From an uncultured Desulfovibrio sp. (lineage in GTDB: Bacteria; Desulfobacterota; Desulfovibrionia; Desulfovibrionales; Desulfovibrionaceae): a DNA stretch of 64,000 bases. Each line of letters opens with the position of its first letter. Position 1 is the stretch's first letter. Location of the stretch: contig NZ_CALUWO010000002.1 of assembly GCF_944324505.1 (NCBI RefSeq), positions 186,001-250,000 of the forward strand, read 5' to 3'. A program made the position numbers and the translations under genes. The notes beneath the pieces were generated by a model. That model saw only the letters and a program-made list of their open reading frames with translations, had not been told where the DNA came from and searched no databases. Below, piece by piece: positions 1 through 9,787 of this stretch.

Positions 1-958
1 CCGTGCGCAGGCTGGACACGTCAAAGCGCTTGAACAGCTTGTGCTCCAGCTCGGCAAGGAACATGGTGGGCACGCCGTAGAGGGCGGTGCAGCGCTCGCT
101 GTCTACCGCGGCCAGCACCTGCAAGGGATTGTAGGACTCCAGAATGACCATGCAGGAACCGTGATTGACACAGGCCGAGACCCCCAGCACGCAGCCGAAA
201 CAGTGGAAAAGGGGCACGGGCAGGCACACGCGGTCCTCTTCCGTAAAGCGCTGATGGCGGCCGATCCAGTAGCCGTTGAGGCCCACCCCCACATGCGTAA
301 GCATGACCCCCTTGGGAAAGCCCGTGGTGCCGGAGGTATACTGCATGTTGATGGCGTCCCACGGGTCCAGGCTGCGCTGACGGGCCAGGTAGTCCGCATC
401 GTCCACCATGACGGACATGGCCATGATTTCTGGAATGGAATACATGCCCCGGTACTTTTCCGCCCCCAGAAAGCAGACGCGCTTCAGATGCGGCAGATCG
501 TGGCAACGCAGATCGCCGCGGGACTGCACGCGCAGTTCCGGCGCAATCTTGTAGAGGGTATCCACATAGTCATGATCCCGCAGGCTGTCGATGAGAAAGA
601 TATTCTCGCACTCGGACTGCTTGAGCAGATAGCGCAGCTCGTGTTCGCGGTAATTGGTATTGACCGTCAGCAGCACGGCGCCGATCTTGGCCGTGGCAAA
701 TTGCAGGGTCACCCAGTAGGGAACATTGGTGGCCCACACGGCCACCTTTTCGCCCTTCTGCACGCCCAGAGCCATGAGGCCGCGGGCAAGGGTGTCCACA
801 TCCTCGGCAAACTGGCTCCAGGTCTTGCGATAATTGCGGTCGGCATAGACCAGGGCCTCCCTGTCGGGGAAGCGTGCCACGGTCTCGTCCAGAATCTGGC
901 CCAGCGTCTTTTCCCGCAGCACGAACTGCGCCTGACGCTCGCGTACTTTTTCATCCAT
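1..958 (-). CDS. AMP-dependent acyl-CoA synthetase (partial, C-terminus beyond left edge)
   Basis: Adenylate-forming ligase that would activate a carboxylic (probably fatty) acid to an acyl-AMP and then an acyl-CoA in the cytoplasm. 319 N-terminal codons are visible and the frame runs open off the left edge. The AMP-binding P-loop signature [10 protein letters not shown] lies near residue 207, after an N-terminal region with the typical RNYRKTW and ANVPYW stretches. The ATG at 958 is preceded by a GGAGGG ribosome site. The gene follows the XRE-cupin regulator gene on the same strand after 138 bp, a pairing that suggests local control of this ligase. Chain-length specificity cannot be told from the visible part. 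Confidence 0.9.
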   Translation of the reverse strand, partial: MDEKVRERQAQFVLREKTLGQILDETVARFPDREALVYADRNYRKTWSQFAEDVDTLARGLMALGVQKGEKVAVWATNVPYWVTLQFATAKIGAVLLTVNTNYREHELRYLLKQSECENIFLIDSLRDHDYVDTLYKIAPELRVQSRGDLRCHDLPHLKRVCFLGAEKYRGMYSIPEIMAMSVMVDDADYLARQRSLDPWDAINMQYTSGTTGFPKGVMLTHVGVGLNGYWIGRHQRFTEEDRVCLPVPLFHCFGCVLGVSACVNHGSCMVILESYNPLQVLAAVDSERCTALYGVPTMFLAELEHKLFKRFDVSSLRT

Positions 959-1096
959 GCTCAGCCCTCCCGGCTCAGGTGCCCATGCTGTCTGCCCGTG
1001 CAGAATGCCGCCATGCGGCATGCTCCGCGTCCGGCCCGTGCCTTCCGCCGCCGGGCGCTGCCGCGCCTGCGTGCCGCAGGCTGCCCCTGCCGGGGC

Positions 1097-1687
1097 CTAG
1101 GGATTGTAGGTCACCGCAAGAATGCGCACCGGCTTGTCATTGGCCGGCCCCACATAGTGGGGCACAATGGAATTATAATAGATAGTCTGCCCCGGCCGCA
1201 GGATGTGATTTTCCCGGCCGTAGACCACCAGCAGCTCGCCTTCCAGCACAAAGATGAACTCTTCGCCCTGGTGTGAGCTGGTCTTGCGCACCGCCCCTTC
1301 GGCATTGGGATAGATTTCGATGAAGAACGGCTCCATGTTGCGGTCGTTCTTGCCCTTGCCCAGCGCATGGTAAATATAGCTCGGCGGCGGCATGCTGCCC
1401 GTATGCGGACAGATGACGGCCTCGCTGCCATTGATGCTGCTGATGATGGGGTCACGGGTAAACTGGTCGTCCAGAAAGGTTCCCAGCCGCAGGCCCAGGG
1501 CACGGGCCACCTTCTGCATGGGACCGATGGACGGATAGACTTCGCCATTTTCCAGCCGCTCCAGAAATTCCACGCTCAGGCTGGCATCCCTGGCCAGGGT
1601 TTCCCTGTCCATGCCGCGCGCCTCGCGAAACGAGCGCACGCGATTGCCCACCGTGGCGCTTCCGCCCTTCTGTGTTGTATCCGACAT
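1097..1687 (-). CDS. XRE-family transcriptional regulator with C-terminal cupin domain
   Basis: 196-residue one-component regulator. Residues about 13-68 form a helix-turn-helix of the Cro/CI (XRE) type (VRSFREARGMDRETLARDAS). Residues about 115-190 form a cupin barrel with SSHQGEEFIFVLEGE and a late HY pair, the usual small-ligand or metal-binding half. Proteins of this layout generally sense a metabolite through the cupin. It is divergent from hypF and upstream of the acyl-CoA ligase, so that ligase is the likely target. Its own promoter can be read at 1742-1770. The ligand is unknown. Confidence 0.9.
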   Translation of the reverse strand: MSDTTQKGGSATVGNRVRSFREARGMDRETLARDASLSVEFLERLENGEVYPSIGPMQKVARALGLRLGTFLDDQFTRDPIISSINGSEAVICPHTGSMPPPSYIYHALGKGKNDRNMEPFFIEIYPNAEGAVRKTSSHQGEEFIFVLEGELLVVYGRENHILRPGQTIYYNSIVPHYVGPANDKPVRILAVTYNP

Positions 1688-1741
1688 AACATTCCTCCCG
1701 CTGCCGGGCAGTTCATTGGCCGGACAGCCTGCATCTTTTTT

Positions 1742-1770
1742 ATATTACAGGATAACTGTGGAGCAGGCAA
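1742..1770 (-). promoter_or_regulatory. Candidate sigma-70-type promoter for the XRE-cupin gene
   Basis: On the minus strand TTGCCT (1770-1765) is separated by exactly 17 bp from TAATAT (1747-1742). This gives a transcript start near 1735 and a leader of about 48 nt before the ATG at 1687. The position in the only A/T-rich patch between two divergent genes supports the call. Confidence 0.55.
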
Positions 1771-1843
1771 GGCGCGCCCAGGCAGCCCGCATTGTGCCGG
1801 CGCCGCTTTACGAAAGGCTGTTTCTGCGGCTACACTGCGGCCC

Positions 1844-4372
1844 ATGTCACCCGCATCTCTCCTTCACTGCCGCTGTCTCGTGGCCGGCCAGGTACAGGGC
1901 GTGGGCTTCCGGCCCTTTGTCTATCGTCTTGCCACGGAAGAGTGCCTGAACGGCAGCGTGGGCAATACGTCCGACGGCGTCACCATTCATTTGCAGGGAC
2001 CCCGCCCGCGCGTGGACGCCTTCCTGCGCCGTCTCCGGGCGGAGCTGCCGCCCCTGGCCCGGATCACGGACCTGGACGTGGCGCAGCTGCCCCCCGATCC
2101 CGCCCTTACGGCCTTTCGCATTGTGCCCAGCCACGGGCACAGCGGGCATCATGTGCTGGTCAGCCCCGATGTGGGCATCTGCCCGGACTGCCTGCACGAC
2201 ATGCGCCAGCCCGGCAATACCCGCTACGGCTACGCCTTTACCAACTGCACCAACTGCGGGCCGCGCTATACCATCACCCGTTCCATCCCCTATGACCGCG
2301 TCAGTACCAGCATGGCCTGCTTTCCGCTGTGCCCGCGCTGCACTGCCGAATACGAAAATCCGCTGGACCGGCGCTTTCATGCCCAGCCCGTGGCCTGCCC
2401 GGACTGCGGCCCGCGCCTCTGGCTGGTGGAACGCAGCCAGGACGCCCCTCTGCTGCCCTCGCCGGCAACGACCTGCCCTGCCGGCCAGGATGCCGGGGCC
2501 GCCACGCGGGCGCTGCAACGGGCGGCGGCGCTGCTGCGCCAGGGGCGCCTGCTGGCCCTCAAGGGCCTGGGCGGCTTTCAGCTGGCCTGCGATGCCCGCC
2601 AGGACCAGGCCGTGCGCTGCCTGCGGGAGCGCAAGCAACGGCCACACAAGGCCCTGGCCGTCATGCTGCCCCATGTGGAGGCGGCGCACCGGCTCTGCTG
2701 CCTGACCCCCGAGCACGAGGCCCTGCTCACCTCGCCGGAAAAGCCCATTGTGCTCTGCCCCCTGCGTCCGCGGACCACGGCGCCGGATGCGCTTTCGCCC
2801 CTGCTGGCCCCGGATACGGACAGCCTGGGCATCATGCTGCCCTATACACCGCTGCATGTGGCCCTTTTTGATCAGCTGGACCGGCCGGACGGGTCGCCCC
2901 CCGCGCTGGTCATGACCTCGGCCAATGCCCGCGGCGAACCCCTCTGCCTGGGCAACCGCGAAGCCCTCCAGCGGCTGGGCCAGGTGGCCGATGCCTTTTT
3001 GCTGCATGACCGGGACATTCTGGTGCGTGTGGATGACAGCGTGGTCGCGGCCGTACCCGCTGCCGTGCCCGCCGCCGGCCAGACGGACGCCGCGCGTGCC
3101 GTGGCTTCCCCCTTTTTCTACCGGCGTGCCCGGGGCTATGTGCCGCGCCCCGTGCGCCTGCCGCCGTGGCAGGGGCCGGGTCAGCCGCCGGTGGTGCTGG
3201 CCACCGGCGCGGAACTCAAGGCCACGCTCTGCCTTGTCCGGGAGCGGGAAGCCTTTGTGAGCCAGCACCTCGGCGATCTGGAAAATGTGCCCACCGGCCG
3301 CTTTTTCGAGGAGGTGGCCGCCCATCTGGAAAACCTGCTGGAAGTCCGCCCCCAGGCCCTGGTCTGTGATGCGCACCCCGATTTCTTCAGCAGCCGCTGG
3401 GCGCAGCAGCGCGCACAGCGGGAAGGGCTGCCTCTGTTCCGCCTGCAACACCATGCCGCCCACGCCGCCGCCGTGCTTGCCGAACACGGCTGCCTGGAAC
3501 CGTCCCTGGCCCTGTGCCTGGACGGCACGGGCCTGGGCGATGACGGCAGCATCTGGGGCGGCGAGCTGCTGCTTGTGGAGCTGGCCGCCCCCCGCTGGCA
3601 GCGGCTGGGGCACCTTGCGCCCTTTGCCCTGCCCGGCGGCGAGGCCGCCATCCGCCAGCCCTGGCGCCTGGCCCTGGCCCTGCGCGCCCGGCTGGGGCGC
3701 GACGACCTGCCCCCTGCCTGGCAGGATGACGCCCCCCTGCCCGCCTGGACGCAGGACAGCCCGCTGCTGCACGCCCGCCGACAAGCCCGCAGCGGTGCGC
3801 CCATCATCCGCGAAATGCTGGCCCGGCAGGTCAACTGCCCGGCCACCAGCAGTTGTGGCCGCCTGTTTGACGCGGTTTCCGCCGAGCTGGGCTACTGCCT
3901 GGTCACCAGCTATGAAGGACAGGCCGCCATCCGCCTGGAAACCCTGGCCCGGCAGGCCCCGGCCCTGCCGCCGCTGCCGCCGGACGAGGCCGACGGCCTG
4001 CTGCTGCCGGCGGAGGCGCATGGGCTCCTGCCCCAGCTGGACAGCGCGGCCCTTTTTGCCCGCGTGCTGGACGATGCCCCCCGCCTGGGCGCGGCCGCGG
4101 CCGCCCTGCGCTTTCACCAGCGCCTGGCCCAGGCCCTGGCCCTGCTCACGGGCCATGCGGCCCGGCAGACCGGCTGCCGGCACGTGGGCCTTTCCGGGGG
4201 CTGCCTGCAAAATCTGCTTCTGGCCCGCCTGCTGCCCGCTGCGCTGCGACGGCAGGGGCTGAGCCCGCTCCTGCAGGAGGAACTGCCCCCCGGTGATGGC
4301 GGCCTGTGCCTCGGGCAGGCCATGTGGGGTCGCCAGCTGCTGCACAGCCGGCACGTGGAACAGAACGTATAA
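1844..4372 (+). CDS. hypF: Carbamoyltransferase HypF, [NiFe] hydrogenase maturation
   Basis: 842-residue protein that converts carbamoyl phosphate and ATP to a thiocarbamate on HypE, the source of the CN ligands of the [NiFe] site. Domains in order: acylphosphatase (residues about 10-97, GQVQGVGFRPF), two zinc-finger CxxC pairs sets (C113/C116, C135/C138, C163/C166, C185/C188), a YrdC-like domain (about 220-400) and a Kae1-like carbamoyltransferase domain with HHAAHAAAV and a late SGGCLQN motif. It is longer than the roughly 750-residue E. coli protein through Ala/Pro-rich insertions. The ATG at 1844 starts just before the acylphosphatase domain; the frame is open further upstream but without domain content. 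No other hyp gene is in the window. Confidence 0.96.
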   Translation: MSPASLLHCRCLVAGQVQGVGFRPFVYRLATEECLNGSVGNTSDGVTIHLQGPRPRVDAFLRRLRAELPPLARITDLDVAQLPPDPALTAFRIVPSHGHSGHHVLVSPDVGICPDCLHDMRQPGNTRYGYAFTNCTNCGPRYTITRSIPYDRVSTSMACFPLCPRCTAEYENPLDRRFHAQPVACPDCGPRLWLVERSQDAPLLPSPATTCPAGQDAGAATRALQRAAALLRQGRLLALKGLGGFQLACDARQDQAVRCLRERKQRPHKALAVMLPHVEAAHRLCCLTPEHEALLTSPEKPIVLCPLRPRTTAPDALSPLLAPDTDSLGIMLPYTPLHVALFDQLDRPDGSPPALVMTSANARGEPLCLGNREALQRLGQVADAFLLHDRDILVRVDDSVVAAVPAAVPAAGQTDAARAVASPFFYRRARGYVPRPVRLPPWQGPGQPPVVLATGAELKATLCLVREREAFVSQHLGDLENVPTGRFFEEVAAHLENLLEVRPQALVCDAHPDFFSSRWAQQRAQREGLPLFRLQHHAAHAAAVLAEHGCLEPSLALCLDGTGLGDDGSIWGGELLLVELAAPRWQRLGHLAPFALPGGEAAIRQPWRLALALRARLGRDDLPPAWQDDAPLPAWTQDSPLLHARRQARSGAPIIREMLARQVNCPATSSCGRLFDAVSAELGYCLVTSYEGQAAIRLETLARQAPALPPLPPDEADGLLLPAEAHGLLPQLDSAALFARVLDDAPRLGAAAAALRFHQRLAQALALLTGHAARQTGCRHVGLSGGCLQNLLLARLLPAALRRQGLSPLLQEELPPGDGGLCLGQAMWGRQLLHSRHVEQNV

Positions 4373-4735
4373 CAGCGGAAATGCCCACGGCCGCAGGGTA
4401 TCTTGCCACACGCACGGCACGGGCACAGCCATCACGGCACCTGAGCATGCGCTGCCTGTCTTTTCCCCGGCAGGCATGATCCGCCTGGGATGCCTGCAGA
4501 AGCGTCTCCTCTTGCAGCCGTTCGCTTTCCTGTGCTGTCTCGGAGAAGGGAGAGCGGCAGAACCATGAAAAAATCCTCCGCAGGCGCCCTGCCCACCCCC
4601 GCCGGAACAGCCGCGCCACGCAGGCACAGGCCGGCGGGAGCTGTCCCCCGACCAGCGGAACAGAAAAAAACGCAGGCACAGGAATCACGGTTCCTGTGCC
4701 TGCGTCGTTACCGCAAGGAAAAGAGGCGCCCCGCC
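4373..4735. other. Intergenic region between convergent hypF and the barrel protein gene
   Basis: About 360 bp without a credible gene. It holds the minus-strand terminator at 4664-4704. Open frames here run antisense through neighbouring genes and have no ribosome site or domain content. No terminator with a U-tract was found for hypF itself. Confidence 0.6.
4664..4704 (-). terminator. Rho-independent terminator of the outer-membrane barrel gene
   Basis: A perfect 14-bp inverted repeat (4671-4684 with 4691-4704, 6-nt loop) is followed on the minus strand by seven T (complement of 4664-4670). It lies 32 bp past the stop codon at 4736. Confidence 0.93.
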
Positions 4736-5407
4736 CTAGAAGGTATAGCGAATGCCGAGGCTGAATTCATTGGCGTAGGGGGCATGCCCCAGCGAGGTCT
4801 TTACACCGTCAAAGGTCTTTTCGGTTTCCGTATAGCCCAGGCCGACAAAGCGGTACGCAAGATCAGCGGACAGATTGTCCGTAAAGGCATAGGCGCAACC
4901 GACGCCGGCATTCCAGGCAAAGACGGTATTGGTTTCCTGCACGCTGTCGCTCCAGCCATCCATCTCGACTTCATACTTGCTGTTGATAAAGGCCATGCCC
5001 ACACCAGCGCCGATGTACGGGGTAAAGTTGGTGCTGTTGTGGAAGTCCCAGTAGGCATTCAGGAACAGGGTTTGCAGGCCCCATTCGCCCTGCACGTCAG
5101 CGCCGGCGCCAAACTTGTCGTCCCAGCTGGTCGTGGAGTTGGTGCGGATGGCGTATTCAATTTCGGCGCGGACAGGCACCTGGTACACAGGGTAAAAGTC
5201 ATAGCCGATGAAGGCCCCGCCGCCAATGGTGTTCTGGGTGTAATCGCTGATGTCAAACAGGTTGGCGCCGCCCCCCTTGGACATGGTGCCGGTGCTCTGG
5301 ATGGAGTCAATGAATTTCAGGCCAACATAAAAACCGTTCTCCGCCGCAAATGCGGAAGTCGCCATAGCCAGGGTGAGCGCCAGAGCGCACAGGGTTTTTT
5401 TGAACAT
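4736..5407 (-). CDS. Outer-membrane beta-barrel protein (OmpA/OmpW-like porin fold)
   Basis: 223-residue precursor. Residues 1-21 are a Sec signal peptide ending SAFA|AENGF. The mature part alternates hydrophobic and polar residues in strands, contains the barrel-typical YIGAGVGMAFINSKYE, and ends in a C-terminal Phe (GIRYTF), the outer-membrane insertion signal. The ATG at 5407 is preceded by a purine-rich GGGAGAAGG; an in-frame upstream ATG would put extra residues ahead of the signal peptide and is rejected. The upstream 5472-5518 stretch is extremely A/T-rich, unlike anything else in the window, and probably carries a strong promoter. The gene is monocistronic with its own terminator. Specific cargo unknown. 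Confidence 0.88.
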   Translation of the reverse strand: MFKKTLCALALTLAMATSAFAAENGFYVGLKFIDSIQSTGTMSKGGGANLFDISDYTQNTIGGGAFIGYDFYPVYQVPVRAEIEYAIRTNSTTSWDDKFGAGADVQGEWGLQTLFLNAYWDFHNSTNFTPYIGAGVGMAFINSKYEVEMDGWSDSVQETNTVFAWNAGVGCAYAFTDNLSADLAYRFVGLGYTETEKTFDGVKTSLGHAPYANEFSLGIRYTF

Positions 5408-5958
5408 GAGACCTTCTCCCTCGTTAAAAAAATTGAACCAGGGAAAGAAAAGCACAATCCGCTACAGATGGCAAGAAAATAATATATATTTTTATATTCA
5501 ACTATTTATATATTCCCTCTACGCACACGCCGTCACAGGACAGGCCGGGGACGCAGGGCACCCTCCTGACCATGCCGCAGGACCGCCCCACGCCGGGAAC
5601 GCTGCCCCCTGCCCGTGCGGTGCCACAGCCGGTCTTTCCCGTTTGCCTGTGCTGCCGCAGCGCCCGTTCACGGGGAAGGGCACGGCATCGCCGATTGCGC
5701 CGGCGTCGCTCACCCGGCAGGTGCGCCCGACATGAGCGGCAACAGCCCGGCTGCCGGGCCGGAACCGTGTCGAGCGCCCGCGCCCGGTCGCACTGCCCGC
5801 GCAGACGGCACCGGGCCGTCCGCAGATGCCGGGCCAGTGGCCCCTGATCCCTGCCCCGGACAGCAAAAACAGGGGGAACCGCCCCATGGCAGCTCCCCCT
5901 GGCATACGCATTTCCCGCAGACACGGCATCAGCCGGGCCGGCATACCGGCGCGCCATG
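5408..5958. other. Intergenic region upstream of the barrel gene and downstream of purE
   Basis: About 550 bp with no gene I can support. It contains an A/T-rich block at 5472-5518 next to the barrel gene, and the purE terminator at 5865-5901. The open frames in it are Arg/Pro/Ala-rich products typical of non-coding GC-rich DNA. Confidence 0.55.
5865..5901 (-). terminator. Terminator of the purD-purE operon
   Basis: CAGGGGGA (5870-5877) pairs with TCCCCCTG (5894-5901). On the minus strand the stem is followed by five T (complement of 5865-5869). It lies 57 bp after the purE stop. Confidence 0.8.
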
Positions 5959-6459
5959 CTAGGCCCGGTAGCGGGCCTCCACATCGGCGGCGGCCTTTTC
6001 CACATCCGCGCGCATGCGGGCACGGGCGGACTCAATCCGCTCCCGCAGGGCCGGATCAGCCAGGGCCAGCATCTGGGCCGCCAGCCAGGCGGCATTGCGG
6101 GCGCCGGCTTTGTCCATGGCCACCGTGGCCACCGGGAATCCCGGAGGCATCTGCACCGTGGACAGCAGGGCATCCATACCGCCCATGACGCCGCCGGATA
6201 CCGGAATGCCGATGACCGGGCAGGTGGTGCGGGCCGCCACGGCGCCGGCCAGATGGGCCGCCATACCGGCCGCACAGATGAAGACACGGGCGCCGCGGGC
6301 TTCTTCCTCACGCACCAGCTTTTCGGTGCGCTCCGGCGTGCGATGCGCGGAGCTTACAGTAAACACATAGGAAATGCCCAGAGAACGGAGCACATCCACA
6401 CAGGGGCTGACCTTTTCCTCATCCGAGGCGGACCCCATCATGATGACGACTTGCGCCAT
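5959..6459 (-). CDS. purE: N5-carboxyaminoimidazole ribonucleotide mutase
   Basis: 166-residue class I PurE, which isomerises N5-CAIR to CAIR in purine synthesis. Family landmarks: MMGSASDEE at residues 7-15, [10 protein letters not shown] near residue 41, and the small-residue run [20 protein letters not shown]. The length is typical. The gene starts 8 bp after purD, so the two are cotranscribed. The ATG at 6459 follows a GGAGG site. Confidence 0.97.
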   Translation of the reverse strand: MAQVVIMMGSASDEEKVSPCVDVLRSLGISYVFTVSSAHRTPERTEKLVREEEARGARVFICAAGMAAHLAGAVAARTTCPVIGIPVSGGVMGGMDALLSTVQMPPGFPVATVAMDKAGARNAAWLAAQMLALADPALRERIESARARMRADVEKAAADVEARYRA

Positions 6460-6467
6460 GTTTCCTC

Positions 6468-7763
6468 CTACTTGCCGGCCTCGCGGGCCAGACGATCAAT
6501 ACCTTTCTGCCCGATGTCGCTGCGGTGGTAGCTGTCAGGCATGTGGACGTGTTCCAGCGCGGCATAGGCGGCATCCCTGGCCAGGGCCAGCGTATCCCCC
6601 AGCGCCGTGACACAGAGCACCCGGCCACCGTCGGAAACCACCTGCCCGTCCCGCAGGGCCGTGCCACTGTGAAACACCTTGACGCCGGGCAGGGCATCCG
6701 CTTCGGCAATGCCGGTGATGGGCATGCCCTTGCTGTAGGTACCGGGGTAGCCGCTGGCCGCCACCACCACCCCCAGGGCCGTACGCGGGGTATAGCGCAG
6801 GGTGGCAGGGTCCAGCCGGCCATTGACGCAATCCAGCATCACCGCGGGCAGGTCCGCCTCCAACCGCATGAGCAGGGGCTGGCATTCGGGATCGCCAAAG
6901 CGGACATTGTATTCCAGCACACGCGGCCCCTGGGCGGTCATCATGAGACCGGCATAGAGAATGCCCACAAAGGGGTGCCCGTCCCGGGCCAGTTCCCGCA
7001 GAATGGGCAGGGCCACCAGATCGGCCATGCGCCGGGCCTCGCTGTCGGGCAGTACCGGCGCAGGGCTGTAGGCCCCCATGCCGCCGGTATTGGGGCCTTG
7101 GTCGCCATCATAGATGGCCTTGTGGTCCTGCGCGGAAGGCAGCGGCACGGCCTTTTCGCCATCGCAGAAGCAGAGGAAGGAGGCTTCCTCTCCCACAAGG
7201 CATTCCTCGATGACCACCCGATCCCCGGCGGCGCCAAAGGCATGCTGGCACATGATGTTGCGCACGGCTTCCAGGGCCTCTTCCGTGGTGCGGGCCACCA
7301 CCACGCCCTTGCCCGCGGCCAGGCCATCGGCCTTGACCACCAGCGGCGCCCCCTTGGCCCGCACATGGGCCAGCGCAGCCTCGGCATCGGTAAAGACGGC
7401 ACAGTCCGCCGTGGGCACGCCGGCCCGCTGCATGATGGCCTTGGCAAAGGCCTTGCTGCCTTCCAGCTGGGCACAGTACCTGTCGGGACCGAAGCAGGGG
7501 ATACCCGCCTCGCGCATGCGGTCGGTGATGCCCAGGGTCAGGGGCAGTTCCGGGCCGGGAACCACCAGGTCCACCGCTTCCCGGCGGGCCAGTTCCACCA
7601 GCCCGTCCAGATCATCCACCTTCACGGGCACATTGCGGGCACCTTCGGCGGCGGTGCCGCCGTTGCCCGGCGCCACCAGCACGTCCGTGACCGCGGCACT
7701 TTGTTTGAGCTTCCAGACAAGGGCATGTTCCCTGCCGCCGGAACCGATGACGAGTACGCGCAC
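6468..7763 (-). CDS. purD: Phosphoribosylamine-glycine ligase
   Basis: 431-residue ATP-grasp enzyme that ligates glycine to phosphoribosylamine in purine synthesis. It has the N-terminal [15 protein letters not shown], the ATP-grasp segment [14 protein letters not shown], and [21 protein letters not shown]. The length is normal. It is the first gene of the purD-purE pair; the ATG at 7763 follows a GGAGG-type site. Confidence 0.98.
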   Translation of the reverse strand: MRVLVIGSGGREHALVWKLKQSAAVTDVLVAPGNGGTAAEGARNVPVKVDDLDGLVELARREAVDLVVPGPELPLTLGITDRMREAGIPCFGPDRYCAQLEGSKAFAKAIMQRAGVPTADCAVFTDAEAALAHVRAKGAPLVVKADGLAAGKGVVVARTTEEALEAVRNIMCQHAFGAAGDRVVIEECLVGEEASFLCFCDGEKAVPLPSAQDHKAIYDGDQGPNTGGMGAYSPAPVLPDSEARRMADLVALPILRELARDGHPFVGILYAGLMMTAQGPRVLEYNVRFGDPECQPLLMRLEADLPAVMLDCVNGRLDPATLRYTPRTALGVVVAASGYPGTYSKGMPITGIAEADALPGVKVFHSGTALRDGQVVSDGGRVLCVTALGDTLALARDAAYAALEHVHMPDSYHRSDIGQKGIDRLAREAGK

Positions 7764-7783
7764 GCTGCCTCCTCCATGGGTTG

Positions 7784-7825
7784 AAAAACAAATACAGAAG
7801 GCCGCCCGAACAGTTTCGGGCGGCC
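7784..7825 (-). terminator. Terminator of the FG-GAP protein gene
   Basis: GGCCGCCCGAA (7800-7810) and TTCGGGCGGCC (7815-7825) form an 11-bp perfect stem with a 4-nt loop. It is followed on the minus strand by an interrupted T-rich tract ending in five T (complement of 7784-7788). The hairpin lies in the 189-bp gap before purD and separates the two transcription units. Confidence 0.7.
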
Positions 7826-7952
7826 GGTACGTTACTGGAGCCTCTCAGGTGCCGGGTGCTGCGCACGCCGGCCTGATCGCTGCCCGCCCGCCGTGAAGCA
7901 TGCCGTTCTTCCCCGGCTGCCGGACGCGGGCGCCTGCTCCCGCAGCCACCAC

Positions 7953-9641
7953 CTAGTTGGGATTGACTTCAAAGTCGCTCATATCCACCGGGGTATTGGG
8001 GTCGACCTTGCTCACATCCAGCGGATAGGCCAGCAGCATGCTCTGGCGGCTGCCCACACCCAGCGAGGGCGAGGTATTGACCCCCACCACCAGGTCCAGC
8101 ACGCCGTCATTGTTCACATCGCCCAGATCGGCCTCGGCCACGGAACCACGGATACGGCGGGTCTTCCACTTGAGGGCCAGGCCCACGCCGTCCCAGAACA
8201 GGGCGTGAATTTCCCCCTGCGGGAAGTAGCGATAACGGTCAAAGAGCTGCGACGCCGTGGAAATGGGCTTGTTGATGATAAGGCAGTTTTCGCCGGTATT
8301 GCCGATATCCGCCACAATGAGGCGCATGGGCGCATAGTAGCGGCTGGGCAGCTGATAGGTCTTGTCCACGCCAAGACCGGGCATGCTCTTGTAGTGGTCC
8401 ATGCCCGTGGCAGAACCGGAGAAACGCTCCATGGTGGTGTGCACCAGGGTATTCTGGCTGCCCTGGAAAACCTTGAGCTGATCGTTTTCCGTAAGCATGA
8501 CCAGCTGGTCGCTGTGATTGCTGCCCTTGGCCGGAATCCAAGCACAGTTGAACACATTGGCGCCGGAGGGCAGATTGATGCGCTGCCCGAGGCTGAAGCC
8601 GTCGCGGGTCTTGACCAGCACATGCACGCCGCGGGCAAAGAGATTGACCGAATCCCAGCCCTGGCCCACCAGGGTGGGCGTGAAGTGGGGGGGCAGCTTC
8701 ATGACGCTGGCAAAGTAGGGAATGCGCTGGGTATATTCCTTGACCTTGTTGCCGCGCAGAGTGAAGAAGTAGCTGTAGGGGCGGTTGTCTTCCTCGCTGA
8801 AGGTCGCCACCACCAGGTCATCGGCGCCGTCACGGTTGAAATCCATGCTGCGCATGGAATAACACAGGTTGGTGGCGCTGATGCGGTGTTCCGCCAGGGG
8901 CTTCAGGCGGCCATCGCTGTCCCACTTGTACAGGAGCAGCTTGTGGTCCGTCAGCACGGCCACTTCATTCTTGCCGTCGCCGTTGAAATCACCCACGGCC
9001 ATGTCCACCATGGCATCAGGGATGCGCTGCGTACGCAGGCGGGACCCGTCGGTGCTGCCGGCGCCCTGATAGCGGAACTGCGGATTGAGGTAGGCCTGGT
9101 TCTGGCCCGTTTCATTAACGATGATGTCGCTGCGCTTGCCTGTGGCAGAATAGCTGCGGCCGGGCATGACCACACTGCCGCCGGACCCGCCAGCTGCACG
9201 GCCGCCCAGCCCGAAGGCCTCCGCCGTCAGGGCATTGGCCAGCTGCTGCACGCTGCTGGTCAGGCCGCTCACCGGGCCGGAGGCCGCCTTGCTCCACTGC
9301 TGGCCGTCACGGGCCACGCTGTTCAGTTCCACGGTGCAGTCGTTGCCCGCCACCTTGACCGAACCCCAGACCGCGTAATCGGACCCTCCCATGGCCTGGC
9401 GGGCATGCGCCGCAGACGCGGCCTTGGTGGATCCCATACGGGCGGACAGGACACCGGGCCGGTTGAGCTTGGCCACGATGGTAGAAGGCAGGGCCTTGGA
9501 AAGATAGGCGTAGCTCTGCGGGGCATTGACCGCAAACGGCAGAACCACAACGGATTTCTGGGCGGCCAGCGCCGCCGAGGCCTGAAGGCTCATGACCAGC
9601 ATCAGGCAGGCCGCAAGGGCCAGTTGCATGGCACGTTTCAT
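7953..9641 (-). CDS. Periplasmic FG-GAP/VCBS-repeat beta-propeller protein
   Basis: 562-residue precursor with an N-terminal Sec signal (about 26 residues, ending AALA|AQ). A roughly 150-residue N-terminal domain (KSVVVLPFAVNAP, then YAVWGSVKV) resembles the nucleotide-free TolB-N-like domains that precede such propellers. After it come FG-GAP repeats with calcium-binding DxNxDG loops: DFNGDGKNE, DFNRDGADD and DVNNDGVLD. Start chosen at 9641, directly before the signal peptide and 7 nt after AAGGAG; upstream codons in frame have no signal-like content. Function unknown; these propellers usually bind proteins or glycans at the cell surface. Confidence 0.82.
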   Translation of the reverse strand: MKRAMQLALAACLMLVMSLQASAALAAQKSVVVLPFAVNAPQSYAYLSKALPSTIVAKLNRPGVLSARMGSTKAASAAHARQAMGGSDYAVWGSVKVAGNDCTVELNSVARDGQQWSKAASGPVSGLTSSVQQLANALTAEAFGLGGRAAGGSGGSVVMPGRSYSATGKRSDIIVNETGQNQAYLNPQFRYQGAGSTDGSRLRTQRIPDAMVDMAVGDFNGDGKNEVAVLTDHKLLLYKWDSDGRLKPLAEHRISATNLCYSMRSMDFNRDGADDLVVATFSEEDNRPYSYFFTLRGNKVKEYTQRIPYFASVMKLPPHFTPTLVGQGWDSVNLFARGVHVLVKTRDGFSLGQRINLPSGANVFNCAWIPAKGSNHSDQLVMLTENDQLKVFQGSQNTLVHTTMERFSGSATGMDHYKSMPGLGVDKTYQLPSRYYAPMRLIVADIGNTGENCLIINKPISTASQLFDRYRYFPQGEIHALFWDGVGLALKWKTRRIRGSVAEADLGDVNNDGVLDLVVGVNTSPSLGVGSRQSMLLAYPLDVSKVDPNTPVDMSDFEVNPN

Positions 9642-9787
9642 GTATTTCTCCTTGAGAAGGGCCGCGCCGGGTGAATCCGGGACTCCGTACCCCGACGACA
9701 CGCGCCGACTATACCTGCACTTGACGCCATGCGCAATACGGGACCGCCGGCAAAATACTTGCCCGGCGTGGCGGGAGAGGCTATGCA

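Noticed and set aside
1847..4627. Very long open frame antisense to hypF (and a similar one antisense to infB, 26860-29490)
   Set aside because: High GC and the codon bias of the real genes leave the opposite strand open; the products are Gly/Gln/His/Arg-rich with no domain, and the plus-strand genes are certain.
5502..6311. Minus-strand open frame overlapping purE and extending downstream
   Set aside because: It is an out-of-frame shadow of purE followed by Arg/Ala/Pro-rich residues; no ribosome site.
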